From Isoetes taiwanensis (taxonomy: Eukaryota; Streptophyta; Lycopodiopsida; Isoetales; Isoetaceae), in the NCBI GenBank assembly GCA_021234155.1, contig JAJEKV010000085.1:248001-312000 (forward strand): DNA of 64,000 bases. The letters run 5' to 3'. The position numbers and the translations under genes were made by a program. The notes beneath the pieces were generated by a model. It worked only from the letters and a program-made list of their open reading frames with translations. It searched no databases and was not told where the DNA came from. Position 1 is the first letter of the stretch. Every line of letters begins with the position of its first letter. Shown piece by piece: positions 32,387 through 45,241 of the stretch.

Positions 32387-33190
32387 AGGGTAGTGTATTA
32401 TTCCGAATACATGCATGTGCACAGTACATATTTTGCTGCAAATTTGTCCCACAATAGAAATAACCCTATAAAACTATACAACTCAAAACATTGCAGAATT
32501 AGGGCAACTCTACAACTTTTCCAGATTATGGCATGATACAATGGGCATGCTAAATAGACCATGGGTCAATTGGTGGGCATGTCACATATGCATGCTAGAC
32601 GTTCATCGATAATGAGTCATATTAAACCTACCACAAGGTGGTCTAGATGCAGATTAAGTATTGTTTGAGTTGCTTGGAACCAATAAATCGATCTAGAATG
32701 ACGATCCAAGATCCCACTCATTGTTTGGAACAAGGACCCTTTTACGCTATAACAACTTCATATCAAACCTAACAAACAACCATCGACCTAATATAGTCCT
32801 TAAATAACAAGATACTTGTATATATTATAATATAAATATGTATGGATTTCTTAAGTTGAATTGGCCTCCAAAAACAGGCCTGCATGTCTGCAAATTTGTT
32901 CTTGGGAAGCAAATTTTGAGCCAGGAATAGTTTGACGTTGTTGCCATATATATAGCAGGGAATAAGCTTTTATGTCAAATTTTTGAAGCATGGAAATTTT
33001 TTCGCCCCTAGTGGTAGATGCCAGCAGATAATAATATACACATAATATAAATATGTAGAGACTTCTTTAAGTTGAATTGGCATCCTACATATCGTGAAAA
33101 CCAAAATTGCAGGCTGAATTTTGAAAGGCCTCTCCAAATGAAATTGATTGTATATACAAGGGCAAAAATGTGTTGCCATTGGATTTGCGT
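32387..33190. other. Non-coding stretch with an old duplication
   Basis: AATATAAATATGTA...CTTAAGTTGAATTGGC near 32828 is repeated in diverged form near 33046. This suggests an ancient tandem duplication of about 215 bp. No gene is seen. Confidence 0.45.
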
Positions 33191-33212
33191 ACCTTGATGA
33201 CTGAAGACATAC

Positions 33213-33653
33213 TTAGAACAGACTGAAACCAAATAGTTCACTGCAAAGAATAGATGCATCAACTGCAATGGCAATAGAAGTATGAGCTCCAAGAAAGCCT
33301 CTGATTTATATGTGGAACCCTCTTCTGCAGTGCCTCACTGCAAGAACCAACAAATGCAGTATAGCTACTCAAGGCAACCACAATTCCCAGTAGGAACATT
33401 GAAGTAAAGGCAATGCCAGCAATCCTTGAAGGTAATGCTAATGCTGGAAGAATTACAAGCAGGGCATCTAGCTGCAATCCATGAACAATTCCTGTAGCAA
33501 AAGTTGCAAGTCCAAGTTTATTCTTTTTCCCCATATTATCATCATCAGCCCGGAGAATACTTGTCTGTTGACAAGGACCAACTGCTAAACAAGGCATTGC
33601 AGCCCCTTGAGCCTCCTTAATTCCCATTGCGCCAATGGCAAGCAATGTCATCC
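33213..33653 (-). pseudogene. NicO-type (high-affinity nickel transport family) gene end, frameshifted
   Basis: The minus-strand frame encodes LLAIGAMGIKEAQG, KLGLATFATGIVHGLQLDAL, ALALPSRIAGIAFTSMFLLG and YTAFVGSCSEALQKRVPHI. This pattern matches the C-terminal membrane part of plant plastid NicO/UreH-like transporters. A likely acceptor (AGTTGTAG) starts the exon near 33653. After LSW the expected end SIAIAV...ASILCSELFGFSLF continues in another frame and stops at 33213, so there is a one-base frameshift near 33275. Upstream exons are not found. A full-length LINE starts about 320 bp upstream. It is either a gene remnant or a split gene with a sequence error. Confidence 0.7.
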
Positions 33654-33856
33654 TACAACTCTTGCTGCTCATGTGCGAAATAGGTCTATATGTAAGCTGT
33701 CCTTCAACAAAAAAAATTGCAAACCAACACCATGTGGCACGATCTTGGCCCTCCATGTTCTCCCTCCAGGTTAGTGGAGGTTTTTGAAAACTCCCCTGTT
33801 GTGTGGGGGATTTGAACCCTGATCCATGCCTCCCCACCCCTCCCCCCTTTCCTTCT

Positions 33857-33886
33857 CCCCCCCCCCCCCCCCCCCCCAAAAAAAAC
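33857..33886. repeat. Poly-C/poly-A homopolymer tract
   Basis: A run of about 20 C followed by eight A extends a minus-strand frame as poly-glycine. The run is prone to sequencing and replication error and should not be read as protein. Confidence 0.8.
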
Positions 33887-34564
33887 CTACCACCAGGCCA
33901 AGCATTGATTTGTTGAAATAATTGAAAGTTTACATGTAGTTGAGGGTGAAGCCTGATCAATTCAAGAATGTAGGAAGATAAAGGCGAGAAGATGGATGCG
34001 CCTAAAATCTTGCTTCTTTTGTCTTTTCCCCCTTTTTCTGTTTTGAACCTTTTCTTGACAAAATTTTGACCCCTTTCATCGATCTGATCCCATTTTGCAC
34101 GAGAATTCAGGAGGAAATACTAGCTGTCCCTGTAGAGGGTCAGCAAATTCGAATTCTCCTCTATCTCAGCTTTCTATGGACACTAAAATCTTTGCAATTG
34201 TCAAACAGGGTGCAAGATTTACTTGTGGTTTATTTGTGGCTCTCCATCTGAATTATGGAACTCTATAGTTATAAATCAGTGGGAATTGGAAGCAAACAAA
34301 TTTCGGAAACAGGTATTTTTAGAGTCAATTGTGAGTGAACAGAAGAAAAGATCACAATCAAAGTCTATTCCGAACAGTAAGCTGCTCAATTCTCTGCTTT
34401 AATCGCTTTCTATGGCAAATTTCTGGTATTTCGATCCCTCTAATTGTTAGTTAACTTATCTGCTCTCCATTCTTCCCATCTATAACCGTTTTTTAGCTCT
34501 CTCTCCTTAAGTATCAGCTTTTCTGCTTTCCTTGTTGTTTTCCCCTGCAATTTTTCAATCTTTA

Positions 34565-36970
34565 ATGGCTTCGGCTGAAAATTCAAAAACAAGAAAAATA
34601 CATCTCGGCAAAACCCTAAACATTAGTCCCATTTCATTTTTGCACCAATTCATGCTCCTGCCTTCCAGTGATCGAGCCGACTACTATCCCAGTTAAGTAA
34701 ATTCCATAATCAACCCTCTTCCTTCATAAAATTTGGAGATTTCTCTAATCTTGATTTGCATCAAAAAGGGATGTATCATCTTGATCGATCCAATCCAATT
34801 TGGGATGATTTATCCAAAGATCCAGGTTACAATGGTGTCCCAGTTCTTGATGCAAATGGAGTACCTATCCAGAATGGACCCCAAAGGCCAACTGAAGAAT
34901 TTTTTTCAGATCAAGATCTCGCCAACAATCTGAAAGCTCTGACCCCGCCCTCAGACCACTTGTTCAAATGTATTAAGCTTCACTCCACTGTTATTGCCTC
35001 AAGAATTCAATCTCTGCAATATACTACTGTTTTAGTTAGGGTTGATAAAGTCGGGTTAAAAATTGAGAGGATGTGGGATCAGCTACTTAAACTCCACAAA
35101 GGAATTATTATAAACTCAATTTTCTGGCTAAATTTTCCACACATTATGATTGAATGTGGAACCTCCAGAACTGCCAATTTTCTTCTTAAAACTGGTCGAG
35201 TCACCTGTGACATCTATCAGCTCCATTTCCTTAAATGGTGTCCCAATCTCTCACTTCCTGACTTTGAAAAATTATGCATTGCTTATGTTCCAATGAATGA
35301 CCTCAGCCCAATTTACTGGCATGAGGAATGCTTCTCAAAAATCTTCAATACTATTGGAACATACATTGCAACCGAGTTTTCTCCACACCCAACCGAGTTT
35401 TTTCCAAGCCAATCCCAACCTCTCTTCCTTTCATTGACTATTTTGGATCCAAAGCTACTATGCAATTAAGATGAGTTGGTCTACCAAATTTTTGCCATAA
35501 ATGCAACTCTAGGCATTTCTCCTGCACACACTACTCGAGCTCTCTAGCAATGGCTGAACTTTTAAATATGGGAAGGAAGGAACTTAATTCAGTTGATTCT
35601 TAATTAAAGGTTTCAAGTCAGCAAGCCAAATATATTGAACATAAAGAGAAGCTGAACATGGGGAAAAAGGACCTCTGGAATAATAATGGCAGTTACAGAA
35701 GAATTCAGAAGAAAAAGAAAATGGCTCAAGAGAAAATGGTAGCAAACACTGGTCCATCTCAACTGCAGAGCCAATTTTCTGGATATTCATCCCTGGTTCA
35801 GCCTGTTATCAAAATAAATGTTCTGAATAAGGGCAACATGGCTGCATCCAACAAAAATACAGCAACTAAAGAGAATATCCAATTGCAAGGTGACAACTAA
35901 GCAGCCAGATCAAATCAAGACAGAATACTCTCAAAAGGAAACGCACCAGTGATTCACAATACTATTGATTTGCACAATGCATTGAATTCTATTTTGGAAT
36001 CTAGCAAAATCAGTCTTTTGAACAACTTGACAGAAAAGCAGTATAACAAAGGAATTGTTATACATACAGATTCTAGACCACCTTCAAAAGATAAAGCAGT
36101 CTGGAAAATTTGAATCCAGTGACAAATACAAAGCAAAAGTCATTGGGAATGAGGTTCCATTAACTAAAGATATGGAAAGTACAGAGCAAAACATGGACTG
36201 TGATATGCAACTTGCCTCAAAATTGTGTATGTCTTCTGAAGTTCCTACTTCACCAGCTAAAGATCAACCTTCATCAGCACATCAAGACATTATTAGCAGC
36301 TCGTCCAAAGACAGCACAGCAAAGGTTATCTGTTCTAATAGCTTTAACATTCTAACTGATTTATCTGAGGATTTTTGTGCAGACACATTGGAGCCAATTA
36401 CCTTTGTCCCATCCTCCATGAACCCTCCTGTTTCAACCACTCATGGCCCTGATCTTATTTATTGGCCTTTCTCCTAATACAAATACCCAGACAATACCTG
36501 CAGATAAATATGGTGGCCTCTCCCCAGTCATTGCAGATCAGATTGCAGAACTTCAACAAGATCTGAATTTAAAACATATAGTCATTAATGATTCTCAAGA
36601 TAGTCTTCAAGGGAACATGCATTTTAGAATCTCAAGAAACCTAGAAAAAGAGAATGATGACAACAATAAGGGGATTGACAATTGCACAGATGCAGATATG
36701 GTCCCAGTTTGTGAAGCAGAAGGCAAAAGTCCAGGCCATTTGAAAATAGACAGAAATAGCCACAATGCAGAATTGGTTAGCAATACAGGTATTCAGGTTA
36801 ACATGGCTCCACAGGCACACGATATGCAAGCTCAAGACGATCACAAAATGATTGCAAATATTGAAGGCATGGAGCAACTCATTCCCAGGCAAGTTCAAAA
36901 ATCTCCAAGCCTAGATAATTTGACTTCTAATTCTTTATTAAATAATGGCTACTGCAATTCTAAATTTTGA
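34565..36970 (+). pseudogene. LINE ORF1 (DUF4283-type nucleic-acid-binding) pseudogene
   Basis: An ATG at 34565 opens a short frame (MASAENSKTRKIHLG) that stops at about 34696. The main conserved part (34756-35469) encodes WDQLLKLHKGIIINSIFWL and CPNLSLPDFEKLCIAYVPM, typical of the DUF4283 domain of plant LINE and Gag-like proteins. Frames at 35658-35900, 36055-36477 and 36443-36970 carry the acidic, Ser/Asn-rich C-terminal part. ORF1 proteins bind element RNA. This one is broken by several stops. Confidence 0.75.
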
Positions 36971-37252
36971 GAATCTTCACACTCCTTAGCAGCATTTAAT
37001 AATGAAAAAGAAAACTCTGATCCTAATGCCTTTACTGAAACCAATTGGAAAGATGATTCCTATCTACAAAAGTCTTCTGACATAAATGCTGATAAATTCA
37101 ACAACTCTCAGTCAGGGAATTCTAGAAAAGGGAAAAAGCCAAAATCTAAGAAAGGGCAAGCTTCATCTGAAACTCCTGCAGCCAATACCATACAAAAGAA
37201 AAAATTGAGGAACTATTAAGTCTATCTAGCCTTAAAATTTAGCTCCATTTCT

Positions 37253-40200
37253 ATGAAGATATTATCTTGGAATTTAAGGGGCATTAAAGGTCCTCTTAAA
37301 AGAAGACGAGCTATTGCCCAAATCAGACATTACAATGCTGATATTATCACGCTCCAAGAATTGATGTTACCTCAATTTGAATGTTCTAATTTGGCAGATT
37401 GGATTTCCCCAGGCAGTGCTTCCATCTGGATTGAAGCTACAGGATCTTCAGATGGATTATGTATCATTTGAAAAAATCTTAAGCATGAATCTTTATTCAA
37501 TAGCCCTTGTAAATCCTGGCAGGCTATCACATTTTCCTCTGATGAGAATAAATTTGGCATTATAAACATTTATGCTTCAACTGATTCAAGAGATAGAGAA
37601 ACTCTTTGGTCAAATATAGACAGTTGGCTTCTAGATCATGACATTTCAACTTGGATCTTGGGAGGAGATTTTAACAATACTCCTACTTGGGACCTCAAAA
37701 TGGGTAAACATCTAAATTTGTCTTGCAGAGAAAAGATTTCCTGGAATAATCTTGTTGATAACCATCTTTTGCACCATATTCCATCCTCTACTGCAAAATA
37801 CACCTGGAGTAACAAGCAAGATGGTAACAAAAGAGTTTTTTGTGCCCTTGATAGATTCTACATCACAAATTTGACCAATGACTTCTGGGATAATTGTCTG
37901 GTAACTAGTGATGAATGCACTTCGATCTCTGACCACCAACCTCAGTTCTTAACTATTAAGCAGGGTAACATTCCTTTTAAATTCAATTGCTCTTTGCTAA
38001 AATCTGAGGCTTTCTGTGCTGAGTTTAAATCCTTTTACTCCAATCTCCCGAGAGTTAGCTTGAACAATTCCACCTCTATGAAGGAATTCTATTCCAATAT
38101 CAAAGCTTCCAAAGGTTGAATAAAAAATTGGGCCAAAAACTATCATGCTCAGAGAAATGTCGAGAAAAATAGATACTTGCAAGATATTAAACATGTAAGA
38201 ATGCAGCTCCAGAATGATCCTCTAAATCTCAAGCTTCCTTTATTGGAAGGCAATTTGGAGAATTCAATCAAAATGATAGAAGAAATTGAAGCCAAGGATG
38301 CTGCTATTTGCTGTAAACTGAAATATCATGCTAATATAGATAAGGGCAACTCTAAATTATTTTTCAGGGTAGCCAAGAACAAGCTATTCAAATCCAATAT
38401 TTCAAAAGTTCATTCTGATAACAATACTCTTTTAGACAGCCACTCTGATATCTCGAACTTCTTTAACAGTAAGTATTCTGATCTATTTTCTCAACATCCT
38501 TATGACTCAAGCACTATTAGCAAGGCCCATGTGTTTTTTGAAATGGTTCAGAATATTCTCCAAACTCAGGTTCCTACAGAGAATGATTACATGAATGACA
38601 ACTTATCTAATCCACCTAGTCTTGAGGAGATTTATAAAACCCTCTCTTCTCTAGCTAAAGGGAAAAGCCCTGGTCCTGATGGTTTCCCTACTGATTTCTA
38701 TCTTCACTTTTGGGATATTTTACAATGTGATTTCTCTAGAATGATCCATGGCTTCTGGCTATCTAATCACCTTCATCCTGCAATCTCTGCTGGACTTATT
38801 TCTTTGATTCCTAAAAAGGAGGACCCTATGGCTTTCTTGGATTGGAGACCAATTTCATTGACCAACATATCATATAAGGTATGTGCCAAAATTATTGCCA
38901 ATAGGGTAAAAGGCCATCTCCAGAATATTATTAGTCCTTCTCAATCTGCATTTCTCCCCAACAGGTATATTCTAGATAATTACATTGCTGCTATTGAGGG
39001 GCTTCACTGGAACGAGCATACTTGCGAAAATTGTGTTCTCTTGAAATTGGATTTCTCCAAACTTTTGATACAGGTCACTGGAATTTTATAAACTTTGCCC
39101 TTCATAAGCTTGGTTTCTCTGAAAAGATTATCAAATTGATTCATGGTCTGAACTCTAGATCTCAGCCCTCTGTGTTGATTAATGGCTCATCAGGTGCATT
39201 TTTCCCTCTGGCCAGAGGGGTAAGACAAGGTTGCCCCTGGCCCCATACATTTTTATTGCTGTCACTGAGATTCTTACTTGAGTTATTAATCACCAGCAAA
39301 GTTTAGTTAATATTAAGGGTCTGATCTTGCCTGACAATTCATCCAACATGAATATCCTGCAATATGCTGATGATTCTTTTAGTTTTCTTAAAAATGATGC
39401 TTCAAATATCACTGCTTATTTAGATATCATCAATGCTTTTAGTGCAGCCTCTGGTATTTCTCTAAACCTCAATAAATGTAGTATTATTCGGGAGACAGAT
39501 CAACAAGATATTTGTGGAATTAGTTGCATAAATTCCTCCCAAGCTACCAAGCTTTTGGGGTTACCTCTGTCTTTAGACAGTAATATTAAGGGTTTGTGGA
39601 ATCCTATCATCTCCAATATAAAAAGGAAACTGAACTATTATGGTAACTGTTTATCCCTGGCAGGTAGGACCATCATTGCTAATAATGTTATTGCAAGCTC
39701 TCACATATACTTCTCATCTGCTCTGCTTGCTCCCAAATCTATCTATCTTCAGGTTGAGAAAATTGTCAGGAACTTCATATGGGGCAAAAAACATCTTATC
39801 AATTGGAATTACTTAACTAAGCCCAAATCAAAGGGTGGCATTGGATGCAAAAATCTTTTCCTGCAGGGCTCAGCTTTAGTTGGCAAATATATTTGGAAAG
39901 CTCTTTTCCAAAAAAATAATCCAGCCACTGTATTCATCAGATATTGGTTGGAAAAATGCAAATTTAAAGGCCATCCCTCCATCGAGCATATTTTGCCTTC
40001 TTCTTAATCCAGCCTGCTCCTAACATCTCACCAAGTATGAGAAACATGATTATTGCATGGAATAAAATCTCAGTCTGCTATGAACATCAGGGGCTCACTA
40101 ATTTTCATAATCATACTTCAATATTCTGGAATTCTACCCTCTCTAATTCTAGAAACATTCCCCTAGCATTCAAGCATCCTAGGATTTACAGGAAATGGAA

Positions 40201-41091
40201 AAATGCTGGAATAAATACCATTGGGGATCTCCAAGGGGATAATAGATGGATCACATGGACAGCTCTCAAGAGGAAATTGAATGGTACTCTTTCTGATAAG
40301 AAGCTTTACAACTACATAAAAGCCTTTTTATCAAATTCTGGTTTTAGATCTAACGCTTCTGTAATTGACTGGATCTGCAAAGGCAAACCAAAATATAAGG
40401 TCTCTTATGTCTATAGCCTGCTAGCAAACAATGATAAGCGTTTAAAAGCTAAGCATTACTGGAATATCAAGATGAGTTGGATACAACACTCTGCAAAAAT
40501 ATTTGGCTTTCACTCTGCACCTCTAAGATTTCTTACTTCATTTGGTTAATGGCAAATAAAAGCCTTCCTAATTTGGAATCTGCTGCCAAACTCTATGACC
40601 CTAGCAGAATCAATAATGGCCTTGATCCTATATCCTCGAATTGTATTTTATGTCAAGATTCAGCTGAGTCAATGATTCATATATTTCACTGTAGGAAGCT
40701 AAATGATTTATGGAATTGGTGTGAGGAAAAATTCAAAGTAAAAAGAGCTAATTCCTTCATTGACTATTTCTTAAGCAATGATGCTTTCTATAACACTGTT
40801 CTTTTCATTACTTTATGGAATATTTGGAAACACAGGAATAGATGCTTGTATGGGAAACACTCGATTTTCATTTATTGGATTAAAATAAACATTGTCCATG
40901 AATTGCAAAACACTGCTACTGTTCAAAGAGGGCAGAATGACTCCTTAAGCGACAAATGGAATAGCATTGGGAGTTTTTATGGAAAGTTTAATTTATTTAA
41001 ATTGCACTGTTCAAATACTAACAGCAGCCTTTATTATGATTCTGCTAGAATATCTGGAGTTTTGCAAGAGGGATCTGGACATCAGTTTTGA
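37253..41091 (+). pseudogene. LINE ORF2 (endonuclease-reverse transcriptase) pseudogene
   Basis: The endonuclease starts MKILSWNLRGIKGP, with LQEL, GGDFNN (near 37662) and SDHQPQF (near 37930) supplying the catalytic residues. A TGA near 37470 replaces a probable Trp codon. Reverse transcriptase motifs are KGKSPGPDGFPTDFY (near 38660), DWRPISLTNISYKVCAKIIA, LKLDFSK and LQYADDSFSFL (near 39360). RNFIWGKKHL follows. A zinc-binding end has C-x2-C and H-x-x-x-C (NCILCQDS, MIHIFHCRK near 40640-40690). Frameshifts near 38119, 39069 and 39306 and stops near 40005 and 40549 break it. Confidence 0.85.
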
Positions 41092-41870
41092 TCATAAAGA
41101 AGCTGTCAGATATAAGGGTCAGATAAATACTCAGGTTAATGCTTATGAGGATTATTACTGGAAATCCAAAATTCATGACATAATATTCCCAAGGCTTGAG
41201 AACTTCCCTGTATCTGAAATTCAATGGGCATATGAGTTTTGCAAAAGCACTTACCAAATGTATACCTTAATTTGGTTCCTGGAAATCACCAGCATGCAGA
41301 TGACAGAGAAACAATTCTCATTCTACAGGGAATGCTACTATTACCACAGAGGAAAGGCAGATGCATATGGAAATCTGTTGATCTTAATGGTTACATCTTG
41401 TGTTCTGATCTGCTGGAATGCATGGACTGGGGAAGGCACACCAATTTTATCTTGCAGCCGATCTTCTCTGACCACTTTCCATTCCTTGATCCATAGTTAT
41501 TATTTCCACATCTAATCTGCTATTGCATTGTCATATTTCATTTCCTACTTTTCAGGTAATTGGCGACCCTGTGCTGTCACAAGGATTTTGAAATATCTCA
41601 GTTTATCAAGAAATAGGACTTCAAAACTTATCTTATAAAGGCATAAGGCAGTACTTATCAGTACAATTTTGTTTTTTAAGATGCATATCACTCTACTTCA
41701 GTACTATATGGATATGCATTGGAATATCTATATGTTATATTTTCTGAACTGCTCACTATCTATTCTGGTATATTGATCCATTTACTTGGTCAAATACTTG
41801 AATAACATGTACTTTTCAATCTATAATTAATGGAAAAAATCTCATTCCCTCAAAAAAAAAAAAAAAAAAA

Positions 41871-42490
41871 TTCAAGAACGTTCCAGGTTGTTCTAGAACG
41901 TTCTAGATAGCTCTAGAATCTTCTACAATGTTCTGGAAAGATCTTAAGTGGTCATGGGTAAACACCTTAGTCTAAAAATAGAAAGTATTTTTGAAACTTT
42001 ATAAAGAGTCAAAATAAAATGTTCTGGAATGTTCCAGATCCTCAGAGTAAGCATCTTAGTCTAAAAATAAAAAGTCTTTTGGAACTTCTCAAACAATCAA
42101 AATAGAATATTTTGGAATGTTCCAGATACTCATGGGTAAGTAGCTCAGTCTAAAAATAGGAAGTTTTTTTGAAGCTTTGAAAAAACTAAAAATAGAAGGT
42201 TCTAGATAGTCCTAGAAAGTTCTAGCATATTCTAGATGCTGGGCATCTCAATCTAAAAATATAAATTTTTTTTTTTTTTTGAAAAAATGCAAAGAGCCAA
42301 AGTAGAATGTTCTAAATGCTCAGATGCTCACGAGCAAGGAGTTTAGTAAGAAAAATAGGAAGTTTTTCAAATTTTACAAATAACCAAAGTAGATTATTCT
42401 GGGATGTCCTAAAATGTTCTAAGCACTCATGGATAGGCATCTTAGTCTAAATTTTAGAAAGTTTTGATACTTTCCAAGCTCAGTCCAAGA
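41871..42490. repeat. Tandem array of about 95-bp units with heat-shock-element-like cores
   Basis: The landmark CTYAGTCTAAAAATA recurs near 41966, 42055, 42144, 42246, 42342, 42440 and 42479. Between these landmarks each unit has TTCnnGAAnnTTC-type runs, for example TTCTAGAACGTTCTAGA near 41890 and TTCTGGAATGTTCCAGA near 42022. These fit the inverted nGAAn arrays bound by heat-shock factors. The units diverge by substitutions and small indels. The array starts right at the LINE's target-site duplication. Confidence 0.75.
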
Positions 42491-42869
42491 ATAGACAATT
42501 TTCAAAATCAGCAATTGGAAATGGTAGTTGGTGTAAGCTCCTCATGGGTGATACTTTAGAACCCTTTTCTGTATAGCAACAACAGTTGCAAGTAATATCT
42601 CTCCATGTCCTTTGGGCTCACATTGTGCATCCTTGAAATCAGCTTACATTTGCTATGTCCTTTGGGCTTACATTGTACATCCTTGAAATCGGCTTATACT
42701 CATATATAAGGACCAACTAGTTTCTCCATTTCTGTTGAAGATGCATATGCCATTGGCATGGTATGCACCCAACAAAATTGTATGCTTTTGATAAGTTAGA
42801 TATGTCAGCGTCCTTTTCATTTAGAATTGACTTGGCTTACCTTATATATATCCCATTTTATGTTGTAGA

Positions 42870-43427
42870 AGCAGTCAGTAAGTCTATTGCTTGAATCTTC
42901 GCAATCACCTTGTTATACCCCAGGAAGATGATACCATACCTAGGCCCACACAGTCATCTCCGAAGGATTATTTGCCCGCTGAGCAGGCAGAGGTTCCACG
43001 CTCGGAGCCTGGTAGGGCCACAGAGCACACGTCCGCCCTGAGCCTACGCATTGTAGGTGAAGAGGCGAGTAACACTCCTGCTATAGCTGAGGCAGGCCAG
43101 TTTTTCACTCAGGTGATGCACATACAGGCAGAGGGCATCCTTTCGGCACATCGAGTTGGAGCAGCACGACCAGACTGCCCCCGACACCTGCTAGTCCGTT
43201 TTCGGGATGGCTTGTCCAGACTGCACATCCTACGGCATGGCAATCACTTGAAAGGAACTGCCTTCTCCGTCCAGGAAGACCTCACCCCCGCACAGCTCTG
43301 CAGACGGAAGGAAGAATTATGTCGGGTCCGCAAGGCTCGCCTACATCGGAAGTGGGCCGTATATAGAGGAGGCCAGGCTATCATCCGAGATCACTGGCCA
43401 CTTGACCCATGGACAGTTTTTGTATAG
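42870..43427 (+). pseudogene. LINE ORF1-like RNA-binding protein, 5'-truncated
   Basis: The open frame (42891-43427) has no early ATG, so the start is missing. It encodes AHRVGAARPDCPRHLLVRF, LKGTAFSVQEDLTPAQLCRR and KWAVYRGGQAIIRD. This resembles the C-terminal domain of L1-type ORF1 proteins (RPIIVKF..., LKGTxxxIxEDxxPETRxRR). It is followed within 200 bp by the same GTGGACGTTAAAAA tail that ends the RT-bearing LINE fragments at 46551 and 51111, with no RT in between. Confidence 0.6.
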
Positions 43428-43497
43428 CCCTCTACTTCCTGGTTTCGTTTTGGTTTTCGTTTGATTAACATTTCATTGGCTTTGTTATTATTTGATA

Positions 43498-43606
43498 TGG
43501 GGCATAGCCCCTGAGTCTTGCTTGGGCTTATGCCAGCTTGTTTTGTTCTCGGTATTGAGACTTGTTAGGGGGCACTGGCCCCGAGTTCTGTTAGGGCTCA
43601 TGCCCT
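43498..43606 (+). repeat. Two-copy hairpin repeat in LINE 3' UTR
   Basis: GGGGCATAGCCCC and GGGGGCACTGGCCCC, each followed by a GGGCTYATGCC element, form two 70-bp-spaced units with self-complementary words. They lie just before the 3' tail. Confidence 0.6.
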
Positions 43607-43665
43607 CCCATAACCCGATTGGGTTCTCGTGGACGTTAAAAACTCTTATCTTATCTTATCTTGTA
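43607..43665 (+). mobile_element. LINE 3' tail with (CTTAT)n repeat
   Basis: CCCATAACCCGATTGGG leads to CGTGGACGTTAAAAA (43629-43642), followed by three to four CTTAT units. Confidence 0.75.
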
Positions 43666-43666
43666 A

Positions 43667-45185
43667 TTTTTGACCTGCAATAGCTACCATTCTGGAGAAC
43701 CACCCAAAGAACTACATTCTATAACAAAGCTAGCAGTAACATCATTGTTAGCATGATTTATGTAACGCCCGCATGCATGCTCAAAACGATCGGTCTGTCC
43801 TCAGACCTGCACCTCAACCCCAATATTATTTCTTATGCCAACTTCCTCGTTGGTAAAATTATCAGCATGCGTGGAGATGATGTGCAATCAAACTGCCTTA
43901 TCCTGAACCTTTTCTATCCCAAATTACAAAATAAGTATCAAACTGCTTGTTGGTCCAAGCAGCTACTAACAATACACCAGTCTCAATAATTAAGGTAATT
44001 TATCAACTCCGTTTCTATTGGCAATTCAACTTTGTAATTTTGGCTTTTGTGCCAATGAGAGAGACACTAGACTGGCATATAGTCGTCTATGGAATATTGC
44101 CACTGATAAACTCAGAGGTGGAGACTAAATAACTTGTTGTAACACGAAGTGTATTTGATACACAAGCCTAACTATGTTTTTGCTGATTGATGGGTGAAGT
44201 GATAGACTCGTGAAGCCAATACTATAAATATTAGCCAAGTCCACAAATTCATCGGCATGTATTATAAGATGGAGTGCATTCTGCAGTATCAGTACTGTTA
44301 AAGCCATGTTAACTTGCTTAGTTTCTTCAGATTTGTTGGAAGTTGGAGATCTAGACAGTAAGTATCTGAGACACAAGGTATAAGTGAAATGCTTATAGTA
44401 TGTGGGAATCATTTGATAAACAATACGGCAAAACAATCTCCAAGACTAGAGGATACAGTATAGTTGTCACTAGTATGTCTGGCATATATTCACTTTCCCA
44501 GTGCCACATGCAATGTATTGCCTGGTTGTCTATCTGCATGTCCATAAGTTAATGATCATCATAAGAAGAAAAGGAATACCGGGAATCACCTTCTTCCTTG
44601 TACTTGACCTTTTTCATGCCTCGTCATGGGACCATTTGAAGTTTATTGAAGATCCTATAGTTACGCATGAATGTAACTATGTTTATTATTGCTTTCATTT
44701 AATACAAATTGTAGTTTTCATGTCATGATAACAGGCCACATCTATCTAGTAAAAAGGGAATTCTTAGGATGGGTCCTATGAGACAAACAAGTTAGCTGAA
44801 GTGAAGTGGTTGTTCTCATTGAACTTTTGTAAAATCTTTTAGAAGAATTTGAAAGCTCGAAAATTAAACATGCTCCAAAACTAGACAATTTTTGAGGGCA
44901 TGAGAAAAAGAGCATCAGATCAAAGATTATTTCTACCACTTGGTATCTGCACAGTGAGAAAACTGGCGACCACTTCTCATCGGGATGAAAACCCTGCCCT
45001 TTCGGGTTTTCGAGGAACACTGTAAGGAGAGAAATGATCGTCAACACTCTTGAATAATGATGCTAGCTTATGTCAGTTGAGAAGTGAACTAAAACATGAT
45101 GGCGTCAACACCTAAGAGACCTTCAATAAAAGACTTGCAGTGGAAACTCGAAAAAGGAGAATGACCCGTTAGAAAGTTAGGCGCT
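43667..45185. other. Non-coding stretch
   Basis: No recognisable gene is present. The short frames at 43753-43989 and 44742-45047 have no similarity that I can identify. Confidence 0.4.
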
Positions 45186-45241
45186 TCAAGCAAGAGCACG
45201 TATCAAATTGCAAAAATATAAAGAATATAACATAATAGCAC

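Larger units (their letters stand above)
33971..41870 (+). mobile_element. Near full-length L1-type LINE (7.9 kb) with target-site duplication
   Basis: TTCAAGAATGT at 33961-33971 and TTCAAGAACGT at 41871-41881 flank the element with one mismatch. The right copy follows an A run at 41852-41870. In between lie a 5' leader, ORF1 with a DUF4283-type domain, and ORF2 with endonuclease, reverse transcriptase and zinc-binding domains. Multiple stops and frameshifts show the copy is inactive but structurally complete. Confidence 0.85.

Noticed and set aside
33654-33960. N-terminal extension of the NicO frame including a poly-glycine stretch
   Set aside because: It lies upstream of a likely intron acceptor, and the glycine run comes from a poly-C homopolymer, so it is probably intron read-through.
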